The translations under genes and the position numbers were made by a program. This document shows, in pieces, positions 47,610 to 56,162 of a stretch of 64,000 nucleotides of DNA (positions are counted from its first letter, which is position 1; each line of letters begins with the position of its first letter). The notes under the pieces are model-generated. The model was given only the letters and a program-made list of their open reading frames with translations, did not search any database and was not told the origin of the DNA. The stretch covers positions 117,958 to 181,957 of the forward strand of contig NZ_JAVIFU010000012.1 in the NCBI RefSeq assembly GCF_031157315.1, written 5' to 3'. This DNA is from Paenibacillus sp. LHD-38. GTDB taxonomy: Bacteria; Bacillota; Bacilli; Paenibacillales; Paenibacillaceae.

Positions 47610-49841
47610 ATGAAAGCCGTTGAAATAAGTCCGGCCTATGATGTGTCTTGGACGCTGGATACCGGTTATTGTCATGACGGGATTCCGTTGTCGAACGGCG
47701 TGTTCGGAGCGCTAATCTGGTTTCAGGACCGGACTGTTATGCTGACGATTAATCGGGCCGATTATTGGGATCATCGCGGAGGAACGATATGGCGGGACGA
47801 TTGTACGTACGGGCATCTGAAATCACTACTGGAGAGCGGTGAATTCGAAGGCGCGCGGGAGCTCTATCCGACCATGATGATGAACGGCAAGGAGAAACGG
47901 CCGACTCGGCTGGCGATGGGACGGTTCGAAGTGAGGCTGAAGCCGGATGTGCGAATTCATTCGGCTTTCCTGCACATGACCGAAGGTGAAGCACGGCTGG
48001 TCTGCAGCCATGGGGGAAGTGAGCATCTCATCCGCCTTGCCGTTCCGATCGACAAACCGATGCTGCTGATGTCGGGCGGCGGAGAGCTGATCGAGAGCGT
48101 AAAGCCAATGCCGTCTTATTCTTTCGGGAAGACGAAGGCGTACTTCGACGACTTCGGGATTCTGGCCCCTGCGTCAATGGAGGATGGCTGGGTGCAGGAG
48201 CTTCCGGAGGATCCGGCATGCGCCGTATGGATGAGGCAGGTCGGAGGGAAGCTTGCGATAGCCGCTGAATACGGCGCTGATCCGGAGAAGGCGGCGCGCG
48301 CGGCAAACGCTCATCTGGATTCGGTTTTCCTTTCCGATGCCGCTTATGCCGCCGCAACAAGAGGAACAAGAGAGCATTGGCGGGCATTATGGCGTCAGGC
48401 GGCGGATATAGCCTTGCCTGATGCCGAAATTGAGCGAATGTATTACTTGGGAATCTACAGGATGTTAGGCAATTCTATGCCGGGAAAAATCGCACCGACG
48501 CTGCAAGGTCCCTGGGCTGAGGAATACCGGAATCCGCCATGGAGCTGCGATTATCACTTCAATATTAACGTTCAACAGTGCTTATGGCCGGCATACGGTT
48601 CCAATCTGCTGGATTGCCTGAAGCCGCTTTTCTCCATGATCGATGGCTGGAAGCCAACGCTGGCTCTGAACGCCAAGCGTTTCGTCGGCATCGAAGACGG
48701 ATATATGCTTGGCCATTCGGTGGACGACCGCGGTCGTCCGGTCGGCGGCATGTGGACCGGAACGATTGATCAGGCGAACACCTCGTGGATCGCCCAGATG
48801 ATGTGGCAATATGCCCGGTATGCCGGTGACGAGGAGTACATGCTGGGCGAAGTGTATCCTTTTATGAAAAAGGCTCTTAATGTATTCAGGGCGATGATGG
48901 AGCAAGGTGGAGAGCGCTATTCGCTGCCGGTGACCGTGTCGCCGGAATATGGCGGTTCGTCGCAAGCCGGACTCGGCCGGAATTCGACCTTCTTTCTCGT
49001 CAATGTCCGCTTTTTATGCGAAAAGCTGCTGGAGCTCGAAGAAAAGTACGGAATCGATTCGGTTACCGCAGCCATAGCATCCGACATCTGCGCGAAGCTG
49101 CCGCCCTATACAGCAGGGCCGAGGCAATTCCAAGAGTTCGGCAAGAAGCCTGGGCTCGAGCTGTATCTGTGGGAAGGACAGCCGCTCTCCGAATCGCACC
49201 GTCATCATTCTCATTTGGCCGGCATCTTTCCATTCGACACAATCAATATGGACGATCCTGCGCAGAGAGAGGCCGTTTCGAACGCTTATAAATCATGGAT
49301 CGACAAAGGCATGGGGCGATGGGCCGGCTGGTCGATGCCTTGGGCTTCGATTTTGCACAACCGCTTGGGCCGTGCGGATATGGCGCTGCTTTCTCTTCAC
49401 TTGCTGAGGGAGCTCTACATGATGCCGAGCTATGCTACTAGGCATAATGCCAATTATGAAGGCTTCTGCCAGTTTACCGGAGGCGATACCATGCAGGCGG
49501 AAGCCTCGATCGCCGCGGCGGCGGCCGTTCTGGAAATGTATGTGCAATGCGTAAGAGGAACCGTCCGGGTGTTCGAGGGGCTGTCACGGCGATTCAAGGA
49601 TGCCTCGTTCGCCGGCATCCGGGCGGAGGGTGCGTTTCTGCTATCGGGAATCAAGACGGGCGGAAAGGTGGAGAGTGTTACAGTGTACAGCGAACGCGAC
49701 GAAACGATCCGGCTCGTCAATCCGTTCGGAGGAAGAGTATCGATTCGGAAGAACGGCGCGATCGGCTGGACGGAGGAGGAGATCATTACCCTCGAGCTTC
49801 ATTCAGGCGACTGCGTCGTATTCGAGAACGGCCGGGATTAA
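47610..49841 (+). CDS. divergent GH95-family glycoside hydrolase
   Basis: A 743-residue protein related to GH95 but far from the first copy. It shows GIPLSNGVFGALIW in place of the usual VGNGRLGA motif, CDYHFNINVQQCLWPA (NIN site), VTVSPEYGG (acid Glu position), and SESHRHHSHLAGIFPFDT. The last catalytic motif reads MQAEASIAAAAAVLEM, again with Glu where Asp is usual. It could be an alpha-L-fucosidase, alpha-L-galactosidase or a new specificity. GAGAAGAGA precedes the ATG. It follows the second GH2 gene by 47 bases and is probably co-transcribed with it. Confidence 0.78.
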   Translation: MKAVEISPAYDVSWTLDTGYCHDGIPLSNGVFGALIWFQDRTVMLTINRADYWDHRGGTIWRDDCTYGHLKSLLESGEFEGARELYPTMMMNGKEKRPTRLAMGRFEVRLKPDVRIHSAFLHMTEGEARLVCSHGGSEHLIRLAVPIDKPMLLMSGGGELIESVKPMPSYSFGKTKAYFDDFGILAPASMEDGWVQELPEDPACAVWMRQVGGKLAIAAEYGADPEKAARAANAHLDSVFLSDAAYAAATRGTREHWRALWRQAADIALPDAEIERMYYLGIYRMLGNSMPGKIAPTLQGPWAEEYRNPPWSCDYHFNINVQQCLWPAYGSNLLDCLKPLFSMIDGWKPTLALNAKRFVGIEDGYMLGHSVDDRGRPVGGMWTGTIDQANTSWIAQMMWQYARYAGDEEYMLGEVYPFMKKALNVFRAMMEQGGERYSLPVTVSPEYGGSSQAGLGRNSTFFLVNVRFLCEKLLELEEKYGIDSVTAAIASDICAKLPPYTAGPRQFQEFGKKPGLELYLWEGQPLSESHRHHSHLAGIFPFDTINMDDPAQREAVSNAYKSWIDKGMGRWAGWSMPWASILHNRLGRADMALLSLHLLRELYMMPSYATRHNANYEGFCQFTGGDTMQAEASIAAAAAVLEMYVQCVRGTVRVFEGLSRRFKDASFAGIRAEGAFLLSGIKTGGKVESVTVYSERDETIRLVNPFGGRVSIRKNGAIGWTEEEIITLELHSGDCVVFENGRD

Positions 49842-49850
49842 GGAGGAAAC

Positions 49851-49971
49851 GATGCTGGCATTCTCGTCACAGCTCGTCACAGCTCGACACAGCGCTTAGT
49901 GCTGCTAAGCAATACGGGCAACCGCTTGGGACTTCCGCCGGAGGGGGAGCTGACAGGCAAGACGCTTTAGG
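49851..49971 (+). pseudogene. scar with orphan start and GH-like tail
   Basis: AGGAGGAAACG followed by ATG at 49851 opens only 15 codons. In another frame, from about 49893, the sequence reads RLVLLSNTGNRLGLPPEGE and then LTGKTL and a stop, like the C-terminal tail of a GH42-type or similar enzyme. This suggests a gene deleted except for its start and end. The evidence is thin. Confidence 0.35.
49863..49892. repeat. three tandem 10-bp repeats
   Basis: CTCGTCACAG occurs twice in tandem and is followed by CTCGACACAG. It lies within the scar between the GH95 gene and the next promoter and may be a slippage product of the deletion. Confidence 0.6.
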
Positions 49972-50023
49972 CCGAGGTGTTCACTTGGCCAAGGCGTAAC
50001 GGGTCGACGAGACTGAGTAAAAT

Positions 50024-50060
50024 ATGGTGGTGCGGCTTTACCCTGTACCGCCATTTTTTC
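50024..50060 (+). terminator. intrinsic terminator
   Basis: ATGGTGGT pairs with ACCGCCAT (one G-T pair) across a 15-base loop, followed by six Ts. It lies just before the next CCTATA promoter. Confidence 0.6.
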
Positions 50061-50073
50061 ATATTCATAATCC

Positions 50074-50127
50074 CCTATAAATACAGCGCAATAAGCCTAT
50101 AAATGGAGATCGGAAACCGTGTAAAGT
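50074..50127 (+). promoter_or_regulatory. CCTATA-type activator-dependent promoter 2
   Basis: CCTATAAA at 50074 and CCTATAAA at 50096 are 22 bp apart; the -10 box TAAAGT starts at 50122, 26 bases after the second repeat. Spacing is identical to promoter 1 at 28646, and GAAACCGTGTAAAGTG is identical in both although the rest differs. Transcription would begin near 50134, 24 bases before the chosen start of the next gene. Confidence 0.72.
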
Positions 50128-50157
50128 GTTGTTAAACGATATAAGATGGAGGGCGTT

Positions 50158-51978
50158 ATGGAACAACCGGAGAACCGAATTCGGTACGTCGGCGGCGTGA
50201 CCGCCAACCTGGATTATCACCATGGACAGCTGCGTCCGGCGGTCGGCGTCCGGAGCAGGCAAGTGCTAAGGGCTAACCGTTCGCATCCGGAGTTGTCGGA
50301 CGGGAGCGGATGGACCTATAATCATGCTCCCATGCTGGCTTACTGGAGAGGCAGCTTTTATTTGGAATATCTCAGCTGTCCTGTTCACGAACATGTGCCG
50401 CCGGGCCAAACTCAGCTTACGACTTCGAAGGACGGCTGGAATTGGTCGACGCCCGTCGTCCTGTTTCCTCCATACCGGCTGGACCATGAGCATCATTATC
50501 CGGACGGCGAGTCCCTTCCGGACGGGACTTACAGCGTGATGCATCAAAGGATGGGCTTTTACGCCGCTTCGAATGGCCGTCTGCTTACGCTAGCGTTTTA
50601 CGGATTTTGTCCGCTGCCAAGCGTCAGTCCGAACAACGGAAAGGGCATCGGACGCGTCGTTAGGGAGATCGGAGCGGACGGCAGCTTCGGCCCGATCTAT
50701 TTCATCCGGCTGAACCGGCATTCCGGCTGGTCCGAGCAGAACGTTAATTATCCCATGTATTCCGAGTCCATGGACTTAGGCTTCCGGGAAGCCTGCGAGG
50801 AGCTGCTGTCGGACCGAATAGTCACGCTCCAATGGTGGGAAGAGGACCGCAGCCTTGATGGCTTCTACGCAGTTGAAGCAGGAACGGCTTTCGCCTCTTA
50901 CCGGCTGCCGGACGGACGTACCGCGGGTCTATGGAAGCATTCGCTCTATGCGGTAACGGCTGACGAAGGACGCACTTGGTCCAAGCAGGTTCGTTCGCCT
51001 TCACTCATTATGGCAGGCGGCAAAGTGTGGGGGGAGCGCACCTCCGATTCGAGGTACGCGCTTCTCTACAATCCTTCGCCGATCGGTAACCACAGGTGGC
51101 CGCTTGCGGTCATTACGGGCGACGACGGACTTGCTTTCGACGACATTCTTCTCATTAACGGCGAAGTTCCGCCGAGACGCTATTTCGGAAATCATAAAAA
51201 TTACGGCATGAGCTATACCCGGGGCATCGAAACGGGGGACGATCTCCCGACTGACGGCAGCATGTGGGTCGCCTACAGCGCGAACAAGGAAGATATTTGG
51301 GTTAGCGAGGTTCCGGTACCGATTCGTTACCGGGTCAGCGGGCAGGTCAACGACACGTTCAGCGGGCTGTCCGCGGAAGACCGGGTACCGGACTGGAACG
51401 TCTACTGCCCGCATTGGGCAAGCGTCTCCGTCTCGGCGTTTCCGTCCGAGCACGATAGGAGCCTGGTGCTTAGCGACGAGGATCCTTGCGACTATGCGAA
51501 GGCGGAGCGCGTGTTCCAGGAATGCGCCGCAGGCGAGCTTCGAATCCGGATGCTGGCGAAGCAGGCGAATGACGGTCAACTTTATATTGAGCTATGCGAT
51601 GCCAAAAGCGCGGCGCCGATAAGGATTCGGTTTAATTCGGACGGGGCGATTCAAGTGCTTCAGGCCGGCACATGGACGGAGCTGCAGCGATACGAGCCGG
51701 ACCGGTGGTATGAGTTGGCTATTCGCTTCGATACGGAAAGACAGCGTTTTGAAGTTAAGATGAACGGCACGCCCGCTCCGAAGCCTTATCTTTTCTCCAT
51801 GCCGGCATACACGCTTGAAAGACTCGTGCTGCGCACCGGTCCGATGCGCACGGAGCCGAATGTCGAGACGCCGCTTGCGGGTGCGGATCTGCCGGATGCG
51901 GACGTACCGGTGAAAGCCGTTACTTATTATATAAACGAAGTTAACATAAATCCGATTAAAGGAGGCTCGGACAAGTGA
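50158..51978 (+). CDS. BNR/sialidase-superfamily beta-propeller enzyme with C-terminal sandwich
   Basis: A 606-residue protein. Asp-box motifs of the sialidase-type six-bladed propeller are visible: TSKDGWNWSTP and VTADEGRTWSKQ, with a third partial one at ITGDDGLAFDD. After about residue 430 a lectin-like beta-sandwich follows (YELAIRFDTERQRFEVKMNG). No signal peptide. Members of this fold include sialidases, ulosonic-acid hydrolases and rhamnose-glucuronate lyases; pectin loci use several of them. The exact reaction is not readable. The ATG at 50158 is preferred, with GGAGGG upstream. It overlaps the GH28 gene by four bases. Confidence 0.65.
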   Translation: MEQPENRIRYVGGVTANLDYHHGQLRPAVGVRSRQVLRANRSHPELSDGSGWTYNHAPMLAYWRGSFYLEYLSCPVHEHVPPGQTQLTTSKDGWNWSTPVVLFPPYRLDHEHHYPDGESLPDGTYSVMHQRMGFYAASNGRLLTLAFYGFCPLPSVSPNNGKGIGRVVREIGADGSFGPIYFIRLNRHSGWSEQNVNYPMYSESMDLGFREACEELLSDRIVTLQWWEEDRSLDGFYAVEAGTAFASYRLPDGRTAGLWKHSLYAVTADEGRTWSKQVRSPSLIMAGGKVWGERTSDSRYALLYNPSPIGNHRWPLAVITGDDGLAFDDILLINGEVPPRRYFGNHKNYGMSYTRGIETGDDLPTDGSMWVAYSANKEDIWVSEVPVPIRYRVSGQVNDTFSGLSAEDRVPDWNVYCPHWASVSVSAFPSEHDRSLVLSDEDPCDYAKAERVFQECAAGELRIRMLAKQANDGQLYIELCDAKSAAPIRIRFNSDGAIQVLQAGTWTELQRYEPDRWYELAIRFDTERQRFEVKMNGTPAPKPYLFSMPAYTLERLVLRTGPMRTEPNVETPLAGADLPDADVPVKAVTYYINEVNINPIKGGSDK

Positions 51979-53402
51979 CAACGACTAAACGAGCATGCAC
52001 GGAAGCATTGCCGTTCGATATGCCCGAAGTGGAATTGCCGGTATTTCCGGACAAGACGTTCAATATTACCCATTTCGGCGCGGTCGGCGACGGACTATAC
52101 ATGAATACGGAGGCATTCGCGGCAGCTATAGAAGCTTGCGCCTCCCAAGGCGGAGGAACTGTTCTCATACCGGCAGGAATATGGCTGACCGGGCCGATCC
52201 GGCTGCAAAGCAGAATCCGGCTTCATGCCGAAGCAGGTGCCCTCGTCGTGTTCAGTGCGAACCGCGACGATTATCCGCTTATCCGCACAAGCTACGAGGG
52301 ACTGCGTACCGTACGCTGCATGCCGGCGATTTACGGCGCTGATTTGGAGAATGTCGCCATTACGGGAACGGGCATCTTCGACGGTTCGGGAGAGAACTGG
52401 CGACCGGTGAAGCGAATGAAAATGACGGAGGGGCAATGGAAACAATTGGTCCAATCCGGCGGCTATAAGGAAGGAGGGAGCTGGTGGCCGACGGAGCAGT
52501 CGCTCCGAGGCGCAGCGCTCACGAAGAGCCTAATTGCGCAGAACGTTCAAGAGCCATCCGCGTTCGAGCCGGCCCGAGACCATTTGAGACCGACGCTTGT
52601 GCAGCTTGACCGATGCCGCATCGTGCTGCTGGACGGCCCGACCTTCCGCAATTCGCCTGCCTGGAATGTGCATCCCTGGTTGTGCGAGCACGTGACCGTC
52701 CGCAACGTCTCGATCCGAAATCAGTGGCATTCGCAGAACGGGGACGGTCTAGATCTCGACTCCTGCCGGTATGCGAATATTTACGACTCCGTATTTGACG
52801 TCGGGGATGACGCCATCTGTATCAAGTCCGGCAAGGACGCCGACGGCCGTGCGCTTGGCGTTCCGACCGAATACGTCACGATCCGGAACTGCCAAGTGTT
52901 CCATGGACACGGCGGATTCGTCATCGGCAGCGAGATGTCCGGAGGCGTCCGGAACATTGCCGTATCGGACTGCGTGTTCATCGGAACGGACGCAGGTTTG
53001 CGATTCAAGAGCACGCGAGGCCGCGGCGGAACGGTCGAGCGCATCTATATCCGCAACGTTCTGATGAAGAATATTGCCAAAGAAGCGATTATATTCAGCT
53101 CGTATTACTCGGGCAAAAACAATACGGATGATCCGGTACCCGTCACGGAGGAGACGCCGGTGTTCCGCGATTTTCATATCAGCGATACGACGTGCATCGG
53201 CGCGGGGGCGGCGCTGCACATCAAGGGGCTTCCGGAAATGCCGATCAGCGACATTGTCTTCGACAGGGTACTGCTGACCGCCCGCACCGGCGCGACCTGT
53301 ACGAACGCCCGGAATATTGTATTCCGGCAGACGAAAGTGCTGCCGGAGACCGGCGAGCCGTATACGATGAACAATGCCGAGGATGTTACCGTAACCGATT
53401 AA
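51975..53402 (+). CDS. GH28 polygalacturonase-family enzyme
   Basis: A 475-residue right-handed parallel beta-helix of family GH28, hydrolysing alpha-linked galacturonic acid in pectin. The N-terminal pectate-lyase-3-like strand has FNITHFGAVGDGLYMNTEAF. All active-site signatures are present: SQNGDGLDLDSC (NxD), DVGDDAICIKSGKD (DD), GHGGFVIGSEMSGG (GHG) and RFKSTRGRGG (the RIK site). No secretion signal, so it probably acts exo on imported galacturonides or rhamnogalacturonan pieces. The start is GTG in a GTGA overlap with the preceding gene and AGGAGG upstream. Confidence 0.92.
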   Translation: MTTTKRACTEALPFDMPEVELPVFPDKTFNITHFGAVGDGLYMNTEAFAAAIEACASQGGGTVLIPAGIWLTGPIRLQSRIRLHAEAGALVVFSANRDDYPLIRTSYEGLRTVRCMPAIYGADLENVAITGTGIFDGSGENWRPVKRMKMTEGQWKQLVQSGGYKEGGSWWPTEQSLRGAALTKSLIAQNVQEPSAFEPARDHLRPTLVQLDRCRIVLLDGPTFRNSPAWNVHPWLCEHVTVRNVSIRNQWHSQNGDGLDLDSCRYANIYDSVFDVGDDAICIKSGKDADGRALGVPTEYVTIRNCQVFHGHGGFVIGSEMSGGVRNIAVSDCVFIGTDAGLRFKSTRGRGGTVERIYIRNVLMKNIAKEAIIFSSYYSGKNNTDDPVPVTEETPVFRDFHISDTTCIGAGAALHIKGLPEMPISDIVFDRVLLTARTGATCTNARNIVFRQTKVLPETGEPYTMNNAEDVTVTD

Positions 53403-53429
53403 TACATCTAACGAACGGGAGGAAGCCAC

Positions 53430-56162
53430 TTGCTGGAAATGATCGAAATTGGATACGAATTGGATGCTTCGCCCCGAATGCTGCACGGCGTGCGGCTGCT
53501 GAAGGAAGCGCTCGAGGCATGTGGTTACACGGTGGAGGAGAAGGCGGGCGGCTGGGCCTGGAATCGTTACCGCGATACGGGTAACCGCAAAATTTACGTC
53601 GGCCGCCGCACCGGCTCCGAGCTGCTTGCGGCGCTCGAGGAGCGCGATGTGCTGCTCTACCATACGGATGAACCCGCCTTGGAAGGCTTCTATTTGTCCT
53701 CGTGTCCGGGCCGGCTCGTTGTGGTCTCCGGCGGGGACGAAAGCGGCGCCCTGTACGGCTGCCAAGAGCTGTCGAGACGAATTCGCGAGGAAGGCGGGCT
53801 GCCGCGCGAGCTGGCGATCGGGGACGCTCCCCGATTTACCTGGCGCGGACCCGTGATCGGCTTGCAGAAGCAGCGCGTGGAGCCGGGGCGGCAGCTCTTC
53901 GAATATCCTCTGACGCCCGACCGCTTTCCATGGTTGTACGATAAGGCCATGTGGCTGGACTACTTGGACATGCTGCTCGAGCACCGGGGGAACTCGCTTT
54001 TCCTATGGAACGCGAATCCGTTCGCCTCGCTAATCGATCTGCCGGATGAACCGGAGGCACGCGAGGTGACGAAGGAGCAGCTGGAGACGAATGCAAGTTT
54101 GCTGCGCTGGCTGACGAAAGAGGCGGACAGGCGCGGCATCAGATGTTTTCTGGCCTTCTACAGCATTCATATTCCGCATGGTTTTGCCGATAAGCACGGA
54201 TTGTCGCACAAGCAGACTAAACCACTGCCGGTGACAAGCGACTATTTCCGCCGTCTGATGGCCGCTTTCGTACGCGATTTCCCGACGGTCGGCCTGATGG
54301 TATGTCTCGGCGAGAGGTTGAAGGGGCAAATGTACGGGGCGGAGTGGCTGTGCAAGACTATTTTGCCCGGCATCAAGGAAGGCTTCGGCGAGTCGGCCGC
54401 CGCAGAGCCGCCGCCTGTCGTCGTGCGCTCGCATGCCATCGACATCGAGAAGGTGATGGAGGAAGCCGACGCGCACTATCCGAACTTGCACACCGAAATG
54501 AAGTACAACGGGGAATCCCTCACGACTTGGACGCCGAGGGGCGCAACGCGGGAGTTGCATCAAAAGCTAGGTGCGCGGGACGGCAACCATATCGCCACCG
54601 TGCATATGCTCTCCAATTTGGAGCCGTTCCGCTGGGGAGCTCCATCGTTTATTCAACGCTGCGCTCAGGCAGCACGGTACCGGTTAAAAGCTTCAGCGCT
54701 GCAATTTTATCCGCTGTCTTACTGGAGCTGGCCTTACTCGCCGGACCGGTCGGAAGTACGGATCAAGCAGGTGGACCGCGACTGGATCTGGTTTGAAGCG
54801 TGGCTCCGTTACGCCTGGAATCCGGACCGGGAAGGGAGCGCGGAGAAGCGCCACTGGATATCCCGTCTGGAGGAAAAATACGGAAGCAGGGAAGCAGCCG
54901 AGCATCTATTGCAAGCATATGAAGCTTTCGGGACATGCGCGCCAAAGCTTCTGCGCCGATTCGGCATAACGCAAGGCAACCGCCAGACGATGAGCCTCGG
55001 CATGACGATGAGCCAGCTCACGAATCCTGAACGGTATGTCCCTTGGTCCGAGCTGTGGGAATCGCATGCTCCGCAGGGGGAACGGCTGGAGGAATTCGTG
55101 CTGAAGCAGCTGGCAGGCATGCCTCACCTGGGCGAGACGCCCCTCGATATCGTGGAGGAAGCGGAGCGCTCCTCCGAAGAGGCTTCCAGGGCGGTAAAGC
55201 AGGCCCGAATGACCGTTCAAAAAAATAAAACCGAGTTCGAGCGGCTCGCCGCTGACATCGAGGCGGTCAAAGCGATGACGGGCATGTATACGTGCAAAGT
55301 AAGGGCCTCGCTGCTGGTGTTTATGTATAAGCATACGGTTGGTGATAGGTATGCCGAAAAGGTGGAGCTGCTGGAGGAGGCGGCGGAGTGGCTGGACAAA
55401 AGCGTCGCCGTGTACCGCAGGCTGACGGAAACGACGGAGAAGCAGTACTGGTTCGCTGCCGGCATGCCGACGCAGCGTCGCAAAGTGCCTTTCCGCGACG
55501 GGGAATTCAGCCATTGGAGGGATTGCCTGCCATTGTTCGAACGGGAGCTTGCCGCTTTCCGGCAGCGTATCGGGGATCTGAGGACAGGAAAAATGCAGGC
55601 CGCTCTGGATCAGGTGCCGTCCGTTTCCTATCGGCGTTATAGTCAAGCCGGTTTTACGCTGCTGAGCGAGAACGCCGAGCTGTATCGGATCGAGAAAGGC
55701 GCCCGCGTCTTTACAGACGGCGACATCCCGATCATAAGTTGCGCGGAGGAGCTGTACGGCTTAACGGGGATAAGGTACAGCCAGCTGCGCGCGGCATATG
55801 AAGAAATTCAGCTTGACGTGGAGCTTAAGGAGCCTTCCCTGATTCTGGTCGGTTGCTTCAATTCCAGGGACGACCAATGGCTGAAGCCGGGCGGAGTGAA
55901 GGACGGCGAGAGCAGTACGCTTGGGCTCGACCCCGTGATCCGCAATGGCATCCGGCTGTTCGTTTACCCTTCCGTCCATGTTCATGCCGTGCCGTATGAA
56001 GCGGGCCGGCATACGCTTCGATTCGGCATGGGAGCATTCCTGATTCTTGGCGTCATCGAGCTGAATCAGAACCTTTCCGACCGGGAATTCGAGCCGCATA
56101 ACAACGAACGTACGCTGCTCGATTGGCTGTACGAAACAACGGAGGAGGTAATGGTGCAGTGA
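53430..56162 (+). CDS. large glycoside hydrolase-like protein of unclear family (GH67/GH20-type N-domain)
   Basis: A 910-residue protein I cannot place in a known GH family with confidence. Residues about 1-150 look like the alpha/beta N-terminal domain of GH67/GH20/GH115 enzymes (RLVVVSGGDESGALYGCQEL). A probable TIM barrel spans about 155-480, with MLLEHRGNSLFLWNANPF, LTKEADRRGIRCFLAFYSIH, LMVCLGERLKGQMYG, HTEMKYNGESLTTWTP and PLSYWSWPYSPDRSE. A helical region (about 560-760) and a small C-terminal beta domain follow. Candidate acid residues are the Glu in CLGERL and in TEMKYNGES. The start is TTG with GGGAGG upstream. It lies between GH28 and a broken lyase-like gene, so pectin is the likely target. 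Confidence 0.6.
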   Translation: MLEMIEIGYELDASPRMLHGVRLLKEALEACGYTVEEKAGGWAWNRYRDTGNRKIYVGRRTGSELLAALEERDVLLYHTDEPALEGFYLSSCPGRLVVVSGGDESGALYGCQELSRRIREEGGLPRELAIGDAPRFTWRGPVIGLQKQRVEPGRQLFEYPLTPDRFPWLYDKAMWLDYLDMLLEHRGNSLFLWNANPFASLIDLPDEPEAREVTKEQLETNASLLRWLTKEADRRGIRCFLAFYSIHIPHGFADKHGLSHKQTKPLPVTSDYFRRLMAAFVRDFPTVGLMVCLGERLKGQMYGAEWLCKTILPGIKEGFGESAAAEPPPVVVRSHAIDIEKVMEEADAHYPNLHTEMKYNGESLTTWTPRGATRELHQKLGARDGNHIATVHMLSNLEPFRWGAPSFIQRCAQAARYRLKASALQFYPLSYWSWPYSPDRSEVRIKQVDRDWIWFEAWLRYAWNPDREGSAEKRHWISRLEEKYGSREAAEHLLQAYEAFGTCAPKLLRRFGITQGNRQTMSLGMTMSQLTNPERYVPWSELWESHAPQGERLEEFVLKQLAGMPHLGETPLDIVEEAERSSEEASRAVKQARMTVQKNKTEFERLAADIEAVKAMTGMYTCKVRASLLVFMYKHTVGDRYAEKVELLEEAAEWLDKSVAVYRRLTETTEKQYWFAAGMPTQRRKVPFRDGEFSHWRDCLPLFERELAAFRQRIGDLRTGKMQAALDQVPSVSYRRYSQAGFTLLSENAELYRIEKGARVFTDGDIPIISCAEELYGLTGIRYSQLRAAYEEIQLDVELKEPSLILVGCFNSRDDQWLKPGGVKDGESSTLGLDPVIRNGIRLFVYPSVHVHAVPYEAGRHTLRFGMGAFLILGVIELNQNLSDREFEPHNNERTLLDWLYETTEEVMVQ

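Noticed and set aside
49863..49892. Short direct repeats considered as a CRISPR array
   Set aside because: The 10-bp units are contiguous, without spacers, and no cas genes are present.
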